64,000 nucleotides of DNA from Blattamonas nauphoetae (lineage: Eukaryota; Preaxostyla; Oxymonadida), in assembly GCA_033064195.1 (NCBI GenBank), contig JARBJD010000061.1, positions 62,001-126,000 on the forward strand. The letters are read 5' to 3'. Position numbers and translations under genes: made by a program. Every line of letters begins with the position of its first letter. Positions within the stretch are counted from its first letter, which is position 1. Below are positions 43,281-53,058 of this stretch, piece after piece. Below the pieces are notes generated by a model, which saw only the letters and a list, made by a program, of their open reading frames with translations, did not search any database and was not told where the DNA came from.

Positions 43281-46200
43281 ATGTCCACTCTGCTATTTCT
43301 CTTTCTTTTAGCTTCAGTTCATCCTTATCAGCAGTTATCTGTTGATCTAGCCACTTTCTTAATACCAGATTCTTGTTCAAATGAAGGAGCCAGCTCGTCA
43401 CAAACGTTCACGCTCAACCATGCTTATTCAGCATTAAACTTGACGCTTTCTGGAACCTCTCTCACCTTAATCGGAAATGGACACGAAACTGCTCTTTTTT
43501 CAGATCATTCAGACTCTGATTTTGATTATCTCCTTCTCTTGGTGAACACAACCATTTCATGCCAGACGGTGTCATTCTGTGGAAATTGCCATATTGCCTC
43601 TGTGGATGAATTATCCGCATTCATCTCTTCCCAATGCGAGATTCATGTCGATTGTGACAAGGCAGCCCTTCTTGTGTGGGGATCAGCAACCATCCTGTCG
43701 ACCACATTCAAATGCCCTCCAACCGCCCGGAATGCACCACTCATCACGAGCCCTGGAGGGAGTGGAACTGTGAGTGTGGATGGATGCACTTTTTCGAGTT
43801 CATTCATCGACCAATCCGCATCCCTTCTTGGACGGAGCTATTCCTCCATGTCAGCCTCGAACTGCCATTTCCACAACATTTCCACTTCCAGCATCGCCTC
43901 CCCATCCAAAGAAGTCCCAGTTCGTCCGACCACACTCGTCTGCGGGAGCTCGTTCTCATTCGTGTCGAACGGTCTCTACGGAACCATCGTCCGCGACATC
44001 AACGCCGACGGCGACTTCCTCGCTTCCAATCTGACCGTCTCATCCAACCACGCACACAACGAGGCTGGATACACCACCATCTCACAAAACCAGCATTTCT
44101 CCTCAACCAACACTGTCCAGGATTGTCTCTTCAATGGCTGCTCGACCAACGTTCGCGGAGGTGGTCTCTCTTTCTCAAGAAGCGGCGACTTTGGAGTCAT
44201 CCACTGCAAGTTCGTTGATTGCCATGCTACCTCGTCCACTGGTTCGCACGGCGGCGCGTTTTCGTACTACACGGGCGAGATCACAGAAGCAAGCACGCTC
44301 AACATGGATGGTTGCATTATCATCGACTGTTCTTCTTCGTTCGTCGCTGGAGGGTTCTTTATCGGTGCATGGACTGATCGATCTGAATATGTTGATGCGA
44401 CAATCAAAGGAGTCGACATCACAGGATGCAATTCGACTTCTCACTCTGGTGGACTCCTCCTGCAGTTTCTAAACCACACCACAATCACAAATGTCAAACT
44501 CTCCAACTGTCGCTCACCTATCACGGACTTAATCACAATCAATGGAGTCTGGTCTGCACTCTCACTCAGCTCGGTAGATGCCACAACATCGAAAGAGCCA
44601 AGCCAAAGAGCGTTATATTTTCGATTCACATTTGGACAGGTCAAATGTGAATCGTTCCGAATCATCTCAAACGCGAACTACAGCAACGGAATGATCATAG
44701 TGAATGATGTTTGGGATGATGTGTCATTTCCCGAAGCTCCGAAAGGAAACACCATCTCGCTCTATCCTCTTCCGACATTCTCCGACATCATCATCGAGAG
44801 AGGGGAGGACTCGACAGTTGGACCGACCTTCGCATTCAACAGTCAGTGGGATCCGAAGTTCATAGGGACTTTTAACCCACGCACAATCTTCCACACTCCC
44901 TCCACATCTCTGACAACAGCCAGCCAACCGACCGTGTACGCCAACTCGCAGAATCAGCGGAAGTGGGTGGAAGGGAGTAAGATCACTCTGAATCGCGATG
45001 ACGGAAAGGAAGAGGCATTCTGCTGGCTTCCTCCGTCAAAGTGCCTCTCACTCGGCGATCTCATTCCCCGAACAGGATCCGCATTCGAAGGGACGATCGT
45101 TCTGGAAGCAGGAGAGTTTGGGGAGAAGGATGTGAACTTGCGAGAACGTGTTTTAGACATGAGTGGAGTGTCGACATCGGAAACGCTTTTGAAGGACGAA
45201 GGGTCGACGATTGCGCTTCTGCGAGTCGCAGCTGGTGGTGACTTATCGCTCTCTCAGCTGACCATTCATGCGGGTGCATCAGTGCCTGTTCTGTCGAGCA
45301 GTGGTCAAGTGACTCTCTCGACTGTTCTGTTCGTGAGTCCACAACAGCGAACCGCGTCACTGATCGAAGGAAAGGGAGGAAAGATCGCAGCAACTGAATT
45401 GACGATCGCCGACATTTCGTTCTCAAGCGGAAACGTTCTCGACCTCACAAACACCGAACTCGACATGAAAAGCACGACATTTTCAGAGATCTCGAACGCA
45501 GGAGCTTGTTCAGTGATCCGATGCACATCGTCCAAGTCTGTCTCTCTTTCAAACGTGATCTTTGTGAATATTGTCTCATCGTCGTCTGCTCATGCTCTCT
45601 TCTTCGATGCGACATCGCTGACAGAAGCACCCTCTCTGAAACTGCTCTCGGTTTCCTTCAGCCATTCGGAATCGTCGACGATGTCAACCAGAAACGAGAA
45701 CTCGATTTCAGAAGTGATGGTGGTCGGGAAGGATCTTGGCAGTTGGATCAACGCTGCGAATTGGGAAGGATCGTTCTCGGCATCTCTTGAAACAGCACTT
45801 TGGGGAGAAGACACCGAGAATGGGATCAGCTCGTCTCTTCTGGTGTATCTGGTGGAGATTGGGGATGAAGTGTTGGTTGGGGGTGAACAATCAGCGTCGA
45901 TCACCGACTGCGGACACTTCGGAGTTGGATGTGTGACGATGTCGGAAGGATGGGAGCGAGTGAGAACACGTTCAACATCCCCTCAGATTGTGATTGGATC
46001 GTCGATGGGGATGGAATCGTTGTCGTTTGATGGAGACAAGATTGTGGCACTTTCAGGAACAGGTCTACCCACACCCACGCTGGCCGCATCAGGATCAACG
46101 TCACTCTCAATTGCAGCAGGTTCACTAACGATCTCGTCAATTGAGTTCTCTGTCAACTCTGCACTCACAACCCCTCTCTTCGTTGTGAGAGGAGGATCAC

Positions 46201-49200
46201 TGACACTTGAGTCGTCAGTGTCTGTTGGAAGCTCTGTCACTTCGGCCCACCAGAATTGTCTGCTGTCCATCTCGTCGGGCTCAGCCACTCTCAACAACCC
46301 GACCATCCCTTTCACTCCTGGAGCGACTTTCGCTTCGACTTCTCTGATCGAACAAAGCGGAGGTGTTCTCATCGTGACTGGATCAACTTTCTCGAACATC
46401 GTGAAGAATGAAGGTCATGGAAGTGTGATCTCATCCACTCTCAAACAATCGTCTGACAAGATTGAGATTGTGGACTGTTCGTTCTCCTCCTGTTCCTGTC
46501 TGAATGGGAATGGAGGAGCGATCTGGATCAGCTGCATCTCGTCTGTTCCTTCGACGGGTGTGATCGTCTCGGCGTCATTCTCAGACTGCGCTTGCTCTTC
46601 GACTGGTCTTGGTGAGTGGGTGTTTGTGGAAGGATACACTTTTACATCTCTTCTCGTCCCATCGTCGTGGTCGATCACTCCTCAACTGAAGAACCCAGCC
46701 GACATCGCCAACCTTTGGGGGACAGACCTGAACGAGCTAGCCGAATCAAACTACCGCTCTGTGAGTCTGCTTCTCTACCTCACACAGTACGAAGCGACAA
46801 CAGTTGAGATCTGGTCATCTGGAAGAGATCTGGCTGGATGTGGGTCATCACAATGGAGATGCAGCCAGATTGCTGTCGCGTCGTCGCATCTGGCTGGTGT
46901 TGGTCTTCACACACTCTCGATCGCTGATTCAGTCTCTCTGAGCGATCAGCTGTCATTCTCGACCAACGACTTCACATTATCGAGTCCCTCCCCAACAACC
47001 ACCATATCTGTCTCATCAACCGCAACAATCTCGATTTCTGGGCACACTCTGACTCTCTCATCGCTCCTCTTCGATGGTCTCTCGCAAGCTCGAACCACCG
47101 CATTCATTTCCCTTGCGTCAACCGGCGCAGTTTCAGTGTCATCTTGCACGTTCACAAAGTTCACTCGCTCATCTGGGAATGGGGCAGTGTTTTCTGTGTC
47201 TCTGTCATCATCGAATTCTCTGAACCTGAACACTGTGTCTTTCTCGAAGTGTGAATCGGAGAAGGGAGGTCCTCTGTTTGTGGATGTGTCTGACTCGACA
47301 GCCGCTGGCCAAGTGACCTTCGTTGGAGTGACATTTGGAACAGGATCAGACAAGAATGTTGGAACATCTGGGAACAATCTGTATTTGAAGTGCTCTTCGA
47401 TGTCGTCTGCCTCTGAAACTGGAATTGCGTCTCTCTCGCCCACTCTCCCCGCGACAAAAGACGCCACTGATGACATCCTGAATGATTTCGTTGGAATTGA
47501 CTCATCCAACACCGAACTTTCGCTGCTTCTGATTTGGAATGCGCACACGAATGGGGATGTGAATGTGATGACATCTGGTCATTCACACGCGAACTGTGGA
47601 ATCGTCCAGCTTCCTTGCTCGTCGCTGGAACGGGGCCATTTGAATGTGAAATCGAGTGGGAACACTGTTGTAATTGCTGACGATCAAACTCTCTCGACAA
47701 CTCTTGCCGTCCCCAACTTTGAGGAAACCATCACTTCCGATATCGGAATGAGAAAGGTTATTGTTCAGTCAGCTGGATCGATTTCTGTTGCTTCTGGAAA
47801 GCTGAACCTAGTCAAGATGGAGTTCAAATCAGAAGCCAATATTAAACTGACCACCTCTCTGTTGGTTGTCTCTTCTGGTTCACTCAACGTGACATCATGC
47901 TCGTTCAAGACTATCTCGTCGTCAGCCGATGGAAGCTGCATCTCGGCCACTCTCTCCACCAACTCCCTCTCCATCGCCGACACTGCGTTCAAGACGTGCT
48001 CGTCGGATGGTTCTGGTGGAGCAGTGTTTGTGTCGTGTGGCTCGACTGTGATGGCGTCTCAGTTGAGTGTAAAGGCATCGTTCGAAAAATGCAGCTGTGG
48101 TGCATCAGGATCTGGAAAATGGGTGTTTGTGGAAGGATACGCTTTAGCATCTCTCCTTGTTGAATCGTCGTGGTCAATTGCTCCGCAACTGTCGAACCCA
48201 ACCGACATCGCCAACCTTTGGGGAACAGACCTGAACGAGCTAGCCGAGTCCAACTACCACTCTGTGAGTCTACTTCTCTACCTCACACAGTACGAAGCGA
48301 CGACAGTTGAGATGGGATCATCTGGAAGAGATCTGGCTGGATGTGGATTGTCGCCATGGGGATGCAGCCAGTTTGATGTCACCTTGTCGCATCTGGCTGG
48401 TGTTGGTCTCCACACACTCTCAGTCGTCGACTCCGTTTTTCTGAGCGATCAGCTGTCATTCTCGACCAACGACATCACACTGTCGAGCCCATCATCGACG
48501 ACAACGATCTCAGTCTCGTCAACTGCAACAATCTCGATTTCTGGGCACACTCTGACTCTCTCGTCGCTCCTCTTCGATGGTCTCTCGCAAGCTCGAACCA
48601 CCGCGTTCATTTCACTTGCGTCAACCGGCGCAGTTTATGTGTCATCTTGCTCGTTCACCAAGTTCACTCGCTCTTCTGGGAATGGGGCAGTGTTTTCTGT
48701 GTCTCTGTCAGCATCGAACTCTCTGAACCTGAACACTGTGCGTTTCTCGAAGTGTGAATCGGAGAATGGAGGTCCTCTGTTTGTGGATGTGTCTGACTCG
48801 ACAGCCGCTGGCCAAGTGACATTCGTTGGAGTGACATTTGGAACAGGATCAGACAAGAATGTTGGAACAGCTGGAAACAATCTGTATTTGAAGTGCTCGT
48901 CGATGTCATCTGCCTCCGAAACAGGAATTGCGTCTCTCTCGCCAACTCTTCCCGCGACCAAAGAAGCTACCGATCTGATTCTGAACGATTTCGTTGGAAT
49001 TGACTCATCGAGCACCGAACTGTCGCTGCTTCTGATTTGGAATGCGCACTCGAGTGGGGATGTGAATGTGATGACATCTGGTCATTCACACGCGAACTGT
49101 GGAATCGTCCAGCTTCCCTGCTCGTCACTGGCGCAAGGACATTTACAAGTCAAACCGAGTGGGAGCACAGTCGTCATTGCCGACAATCAAATCCTTTCGA

Positions 49201-52200
49201 CCACTCTCACTTTCCCCAACTTTGAAGAAACCATCACATCCGATGTGGGAGTCAGAGCGGTGACTGTTGAATCAGCTGGATCGATCATTCTGAATCAACC
49301 CGAATCCACGTTGTGTCTCCTCAATCTCCTCTTCGTGATGGACTCCACATCTTCAACACTCACTCAGAGCTTGGTGTCTGTGAACGGTGGTTCGCTCTCG
49401 CTTCGGTCCTGCACTTTGGATTCGTTTTCAGTGAAGCAGATATCACTCATCTCACTCAGCGCTGGCAGTCTGAATGTGACTGATTGCAACGTGACTGGCA
49501 TTGTGGGCTCATCAGACACTTCATCGTCGAGCAATGGAGTCGGACGAACACTGACACTGGACATTGAATCAGACGAGATTGCCTCGTTTGGTGCGGAATC
49601 GTTGCCTGTGACATTCAAGGACTGCTCTTCGGATGGCGATGGAGGAGTGATCAGTGCGTGTGTGAAAGGGACTGGAGTCCTTTCTTTGCACAACACGAGA
49701 TTTGTGTCGTGCGTGTCGAGTGGGCGAGGAGGAGCGTTGTTCGTTGCATGTGCGTCTGAAGTGAAGTCATCGCAACTGTCAATCGACTCCACTTTCGAAG
49801 CATGCAGTTGTGGTGATTCATTGAAAGGTGAGTGGGTGTTTGTTCAAGGAAGGTACTTCCCTGAATTGATTGAAGCGTCTTCTTGGTCCACATCATTCGC
49901 TGGCCTTTCCATCGAATCTGATTCTCCGAAATTGTGGGGAGAAGACAGCGCGGAAGATGTCGATTCGGAGTTTTTCTCGATAACACTGCTGTACTATCTG
50001 CTTCCGTACCGCTCCCATCAGATCTATGTCGGGTCGATCGGCCGAAACTCGAACGGCTGCGGGTCGTCGACTCATCACTGCCAGTCTCTCGTCCTCGCCC
50101 ACGACCACCTGATTGACGACGAGCAAGTGATCAAGATCAACGGATCGTGTTCACTGGACGCTGTGCTCGCATTCGACAATGACGACGTGACGATCAAGCC
50201 GAGTGTGGGAAGAGGAGTGATTGGAATGGCTGGAGGTGGGCAGTTTGTGAACTCGGACGCTCCGCTCGGGAATGTGATTGAATTCCATCGGATCGACTTC
50301 GATCTTTCGGAGTTGGCTGGGCATCCGATGATTCAGTCGACAGTCGGCGAGGTCATCCTTCAGCACTGCTCGTTCATCTCGTCGTCCTCTTTCCAAGTCA
50401 CTCTTCTGGAGGCATCGAAAGGGCAAGTGGCACTGACCAATCTGACGATGGATTCGATGTCATTTGGAGTGACCCCATTCGTCTTCACTGATCTCGCGTC
50501 GTTCTCGTTCACCAACGTCAGCGTGACGAACTGCTCAATGTCAGCATTTGTGACATCGACAAACACACAATCAACACATTCGACAGGAAAGTTCACAGAT
50601 TGCGAATTTGAGGGAACGGGGACAGCACACAACTCGGAAGGGGCCGAACCGAAGTGCGAGTGGAGCACAGGCCTGATCCGACAGACGAACACAACAACAA
50701 CGTTCCACTCGACACATTTCACGAATCTCGCGGAAGGAGCGATCTGGATGAGCGGAGGGCGAGTTCGGATCGAATCGAGCCTGTTCCACGACAACGGCGA
50801 GATTCCGTTGCTGTTCCCTTCGTTCGGACAGAACATCCGGTGCTCGGCAGCGGGCGTGGTGGACGTTGAGAGTCTGTTGGGAGGGGAAGGGGCAGACGGG
50901 ACAGCTGCGTGGATCTCCGGAGACGACTGCACGATTGTCTCGAAAGTGGTGGATCCTCTTGCTCCTCTCTTCGTCCCTTCGATTGATGTGAACACTACAC
51001 TCGTGTCGTTTGATAAGAAAACGAAGGTGTATTCTCTGTCTGTGAATGGAACAGTTCTGATTCCGTGTGGACTGTCGCTCGAGATCTCAGAAAGTGGATC
51101 GTCATCAAACTCGTCGAACTGGACACTTCCTCTCTCGCCCTCCACCTGCACTTCACTCACCGAGACATTCATCACACTTGACATGAAAGAAAGCGAGCTG
51201 CTGACAAACCTGAGTTCCAAAGGAGAATGGAAGGGATGTCTCGTGTTTGGGAGGAACCAACGAACAGACTCTTTCCGCGTGAAAGACAAGCAGTCAGCAC
51301 TGGCTCTCTCAGCAATGAAGAAAGCGCTGCGATGGATCATCCCTCTCGTCGTCGGCGTTCTCGCACTCATCATCATCCTGTTGATCATCATCTGTGTTTG
51401 TCGCCGTCGTCAAAAGCAAAAAGGAGAAGAAATGCAACAGTTAACAGAAAATGCAGAGTTGGCTCCGATGGACTTGGAGAAGATCGACATCCTGGACGAA
51501 CATCCGTCGATCGGCGCGATTCGCAACAATTCAGCGGAGGGGAACGACGTTCTTGTGAAAACAGAAGCAGAAACAATCACGAAGAAGCATCTCCCCTCAA
51601 GCACAGCTCCTGATTCTCGGCCGTGTGTGGAAGCGATTCACTGTGAGGATCCGTTCGACACGACGGCCGTTCGGCGAATGGACTCTCTGTTCAACATTTT
51701 GCACAGGCAGGACGCGCCTCTACAGTTTGACAGGCGTCGTCTGCAGAGAGCTGTTGTGGAGGCACTGAAACAGCTTGGCGCCAAGGAGCCAAAGTCGGAG
51801 TTGCTGACGAAGCTGAATCCGCACAACGTGATGGTTGAGAAGGAGGGCACAGTGTCGCTGACACTCAACGAGGACGACGCAAAGACAGATGGACAGACAC
51901 ACACTGACCAGTCGGGTTTTCGGCCTGGCGGGTCCGATCGGACGGGGAAGCGGCACGCGGGGATGAGGTGGGAGGCACCTGAAGTGGCCAAGGCACGAGA
52001 GATGCATGCAGAGGGAGGGAATGGAGAATCGAAGAAAGAGGTGGACAGAATCCAAGCTTCACTCTTCAGTCTCGGTCTGGTTCTTTGGGAGATCGAGACA
52101 GGCTCTGTTCCTTTTGGGGAGATGGATGCTGTCAACGCGGCCCGCCAGCTGGAAACAGGAATTCTCCCGAACATGGTGTGGGTGACAGATGCGACACTGC

Positions 52201-52358
52201 GAGAGACACTGATCAGCTGTCTGTCACTGACTCCCTCCGACCGACCCTCGTGTGACCAGATTCTGAGCGTGTTTGATGGACTCGCTGGACCTCAGAGAAT
52301 CAACGTGGAAGCACGACAGAAACAGGAGTCAGTCAAAAACGAGCCATTCGCAGCGTAG
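43281..52358 (+). CDS. Receptor-like pseudokinase gene 3, intact (3025 residues)
   Basis: The longest intact member of the family. It begins with a signal peptide (MSTLLFLFLLASVHP). The ectodomain (to about residue 2680) has beta-helix repeats (GGGLSF, HGGAFSY, SGGLLLQF) and at least six CG-x5-C cassettes near residues 876, 1187, 1438, 1688, 1939 and 2259. Two long segments are tandem copies offset by exactly 1503 bases. Transmembrane helix: about residues 2685-2708, then CRRRQKQK. The tail holds MDSLFNILH, NPHNVMVE at the catalytic-loop position (Asp replaced), VSLTLNE for DFG, RWEAPEV near 2895, SLGLVLWEIETGSVPFGE and SDRPSC near 2986. The whole N-lobe is absent. The ATG at 43281 directly precedes the signal peptide. 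The stop is TAG. It is probably a surface receptor that signals by binding, not catalysis. Confidence 0.9.
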   Translation: MSTLLFLFLLASVHPYQQLSVDLATFLIPDSCSNEGASSSQTFTLNHAYSALNLTLSGTSLTLIGNGHETALFSDHSDSDFDYLLLLVNTTISCQTVSFCGNCHIASVDELSAFISSQCEIHVDCDKAALLVWGSATILSTTFKCPPTARNAPLITSPGGSGTVSVDGCTFSSSFIDQSASLLGRSYSSMSASNCHFHNISTSSIASPSKEVPVRPTTLVCGSSFSFVSNGLYGTIVRDINADGDFLASNLTVSSNHAHNEAGYTTISQNQHFSSTNTVQDCLFNGCSTNVRGGGLSFSRSGDFGVIHCKFVDCHATSSTGSHGGAFSYYTGEITEASTLNMDGCIIIDCSSSFVAGGFFIGAWTDRSEYVDATIKGVDITGCNSTSHSGGLLLQFLNHTTITNVKLSNCRSPITDLITINGVWSALSLSSVDATTSKEPSQRALYFRFTFGQVKCESFRIISNANYSNGMIIVNDVWDDVSFPEAPKGNTISLYPLPTFSDIIIERGEDSTVGPTFAFNSQWDPKFIGTFNPRTIFHTPSTSLTTASQPTVYANSQNQRKWVEGSKITLNRDDGKEEAFCWLPPSKCLSLGDLIPRTGSAFEGTIVLEAGEFGEKDVNLRERVLDMSGVSTSETLLKDEGSTIALLRVAAGGDLSLSQLTIHAGASVPVLSSSGQVTLSTVLFVSPQQRTASLIEGKGGKIAATELTIADISFSSGNVLDLTNTELDMKSTTFSEISNAGACSVIRCTSSKSVSLSNVIFVNIVSSSSAHALFFDATSLTEAPSLKLLSVSFSHSESSTMSTRNENSISEVMVVGKDLGSWINAANWEGSFSASLETALWGEDTENGISSSLLVYLVEIGDEVLVGGEQSASITDCGHFGVGCVTMSEGWERVRTRSTSPQIVIGSSMGMESLSFDGDKIVALSGTGLPTPTLAASGSTSLSIAAGSLTISSIEFSVNSALTTPLFVVRGGSLTLESSVSVGSSVTSAHQNCLLSISSGSATLNNPTIPFTPGATFASTSLIEQSGGVLIVTGSTFSNIVKNEGHGSVISSTLKQSSDKIEIVDCSFSSCSCLNGNGGAIWISCISSVPSTGVIVSASFSDCACSSTGLGEWVFVEGYTFTSLLVPSSWSITPQLKNPADIANLWGTDLNELAESNYRSVSLLLYLTQYEATTVEIWSSGRDLAGCGSSQWRCSQIAVASSHLAGVGLHTLSIADSVSLSDQLSFSTNDFTLSSPSPTTTISVSSTATISISGHTLTLSSLLFDGLSQARTTAFISLASTGAVSVSSCTFTKFTRSSGNGAVFSVSLSSSNSLNLNTVSFSKCESEKGGPLFVDVSDSTAAGQVTFVGVTFGTGSDKNVGTSGNNLYLKCSSMSSASETGIASLSPTLPATKDATDDILNDFVGIDSSNTELSLLLIWNAHTNGDVNVMTSGHSHANCGIVQLPCSSLERGHLNVKSSGNTVVIADDQTLSTTLAVPNFEETITSDIGMRKVIVQSAGSISVASGKLNLVKMEFKSEANIKLTTSLLVVSSGSLNVTSCSFKTISSSADGSCISATLSTNSLSIADTAFKTCSSDGSGGAVFVSCGSTVMASQLSVKASFEKCSCGASGSGKWVFVEGYALASLLVESSWSIAPQLSNPTDIANLWGTDLNELAESNYHSVSLLLYLTQYEATTVEMGSSGRDLAGCGLSPWGCSQFDVTLSHLAGVGLHTLSVVDSVFLSDQLSFSTNDITLSSPSSTTTISVSSTATISISGHTLTLSSLLFDGLSQARTTAFISLASTGAVYVSSCSFTKFTRSSGNGAVFSVSLSASNSLNLNTVRFSKCESENGGPLFVDVSDSTAAGQVTFVGVTFGTGSDKNVGTAGNNLYLKCSSMSSASETGIASLSPTLPATKEATDLILNDFVGIDSSSTELSLLLIWNAHSSGDVNVMTSGHSHANCGIVQLPCSSLAQGHLQVKPSGSTVVIADNQILSTTLTFPNFEETITSDVGVRAVTVESAGSIILNQPESTLCLLNLLFVMDSTSSTLTQSLVSVNGGSLSLRSCTLDSFSVKQISLISLSAGSLNVTDCNVTGIVGSSDTSSSSNGVGRTLTLDIESDEIASFGAESLPVTFKDCSSDGDGGVISACVKGTGVLSLHNTRFVSCVSSGRGGALFVACASEVKSSQLSIDSTFEACSCGDSLKGEWVFVQGRYFPELIEASSWSTSFAGLSIESDSPKLWGEDSAEDVDSEFFSITLLYYLLPYRSHQIYVGSIGRNSNGCGSSTHHCQSLVLAHDHLIDDEQVIKINGSCSLDAVLAFDNDDVTIKPSVGRGVIGMAGGGQFVNSDAPLGNVIEFHRIDFDLSELAGHPMIQSTVGEVILQHCSFISSSSFQVTLLEASKGQVALTNLTMDSMSFGVTPFVFTDLASFSFTNVSVTNCSMSAFVTSTNTQSTHSTGKFTDCEFEGTGTAHNSEGAEPKCEWSTGLIRQTNTTTTFHSTHFTNLAEGAIWMSGGRVRIESSLFHDNGEIPLLFPSFGQNIRCSAAGVVDVESLLGGEGADGTAAWISGDDCTIVSKVVDPLAPLFVPSIDVNTTLVSFDKKTKVYSLSVNGTVLIPCGLSLEISESGSSSNSSNWTLPLSPSTCTSLTETFITLDMKESELLTNLSSKGEWKGCLVFGRNQRTDSFRVKDKQSALALSAMKKALRWIIPLVVGVLALIIILLIIICVCRRRQKQKGEEMQQLTENAELAPMDLEKIDILDEHPSIGAIRNNSAEGNDVLVKTEAETITKKHLPSSTAPDSRPCVEAIHCEDPFDTTAVRRMDSLFNILHRQDAPLQFDRRRLQRAVVEALKQLGAKEPKSELLTKLNPHNVMVEKEGTVSLTLNEDDAKTDGQTHTDQSGFRPGGSDRTGKRHAGMRWEAPEVAKAREMHAEGGNGESKKEVDRIQASLFSLGLVLWEIETGSVPFGEMDAVNAARQLETGILPNMVWVTDATLRETLISCLSLTPSDRPSCDQILSVFDGLAGPQRINVEARQKQESVKNEPFAA
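46617..47640 (+). repeat. Tandem repeat copy 1 in receptor gene 3
   Basis: Strong nucleotide identity to 48120-49143 at a constant offset of 1503 bases (501 codons). I checked this at the VFVEGY motif (46621 and 48124) and at the CG-x5-C cassette (47601 and 49104). The copies remain in phase, so the ectodomain was lengthened without breaking the gene. Confidence 0.85.
48120..49143 (+). repeat. Tandem repeat copy 2 in receptor gene 3
   Basis: Second copy of the 46617-47640 segment. Identity fades beyond both ends, and a third, much more diverged relative begins near 49830 (GEWVFVQG). Confidence 0.85.
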
Positions 52359-53058
52359 TCCATCAGCCGACCAATTCTGAAGAGCTTCCATTCTGATCAC
52401 TTCTCCCAAATGGAGAATCATCTTTCTTTGAAGTCTCTTGATTTCACAAACCTTATGTCTTTCTTCCACGTCAACGGTGTCTTGATTTTTCACGGTCACA
52501 CATCCACACATCTCTCACAACCATCTCTATCGGCTCTCTGTTGGTCAAGCGCCACGATGAAGCCTCACTTCGATTCAACCATCTTCCATACCCCCACCAC
52601 ACTCTCCCCTCTCTCAGACTCCACAAGATCTGTTGGAAAACAGATTCACTGAATCATCCACATCCACGCTCATCATTTGCCACACATCTCTCCTTCTCTG
52701 AGATTCCAAATAGTTCATTAACCTTTCTGTGGAAGCATGATTCTTTCTTCATCATCTCAACCCTTCAGTTTTCTTTTTCACAACCCAATCATCGTTCAAG
52801 CCCATTTCACAACTCGCAGTGAGCAAATTTTGAACCACAGCACTTTTGCTCATTGTCTCGATATTTGCCCAACGGTGCATTCTTGCACCGTTGATGTGTT
52901 TTATTGGAGATTCACATCGCTGTCTCTACTTGACCATTTCACATGTCCAATTAGAATTTTATGAATCGAACTTGCTGGAACTTTACGTTTGCGATCATTT
53001 TTGTCAAACAAAGGGTCTCGATCGATTTCTCCATCAAGAAAACGACCAAATCGAAAAC
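52359..53058. other. Intergenic stretch between receptor genes 3 and 4
   Basis: About 700 bases between two tandem genes. The receptor-3 frame happens to stay open for about 98 codons after its TAG, but the translation is polar and unlike any family member. The rest is AT-rich and probably contains the receptor-4 promoter. Confidence 0.5.

Noticed and set aside
52359-52655. Continuation of receptor gene 3 past its TAG
   Set aside because: The pseudokinase domain is complete before the TAG, and the downstream translation has no similarity to the other receptor tails.
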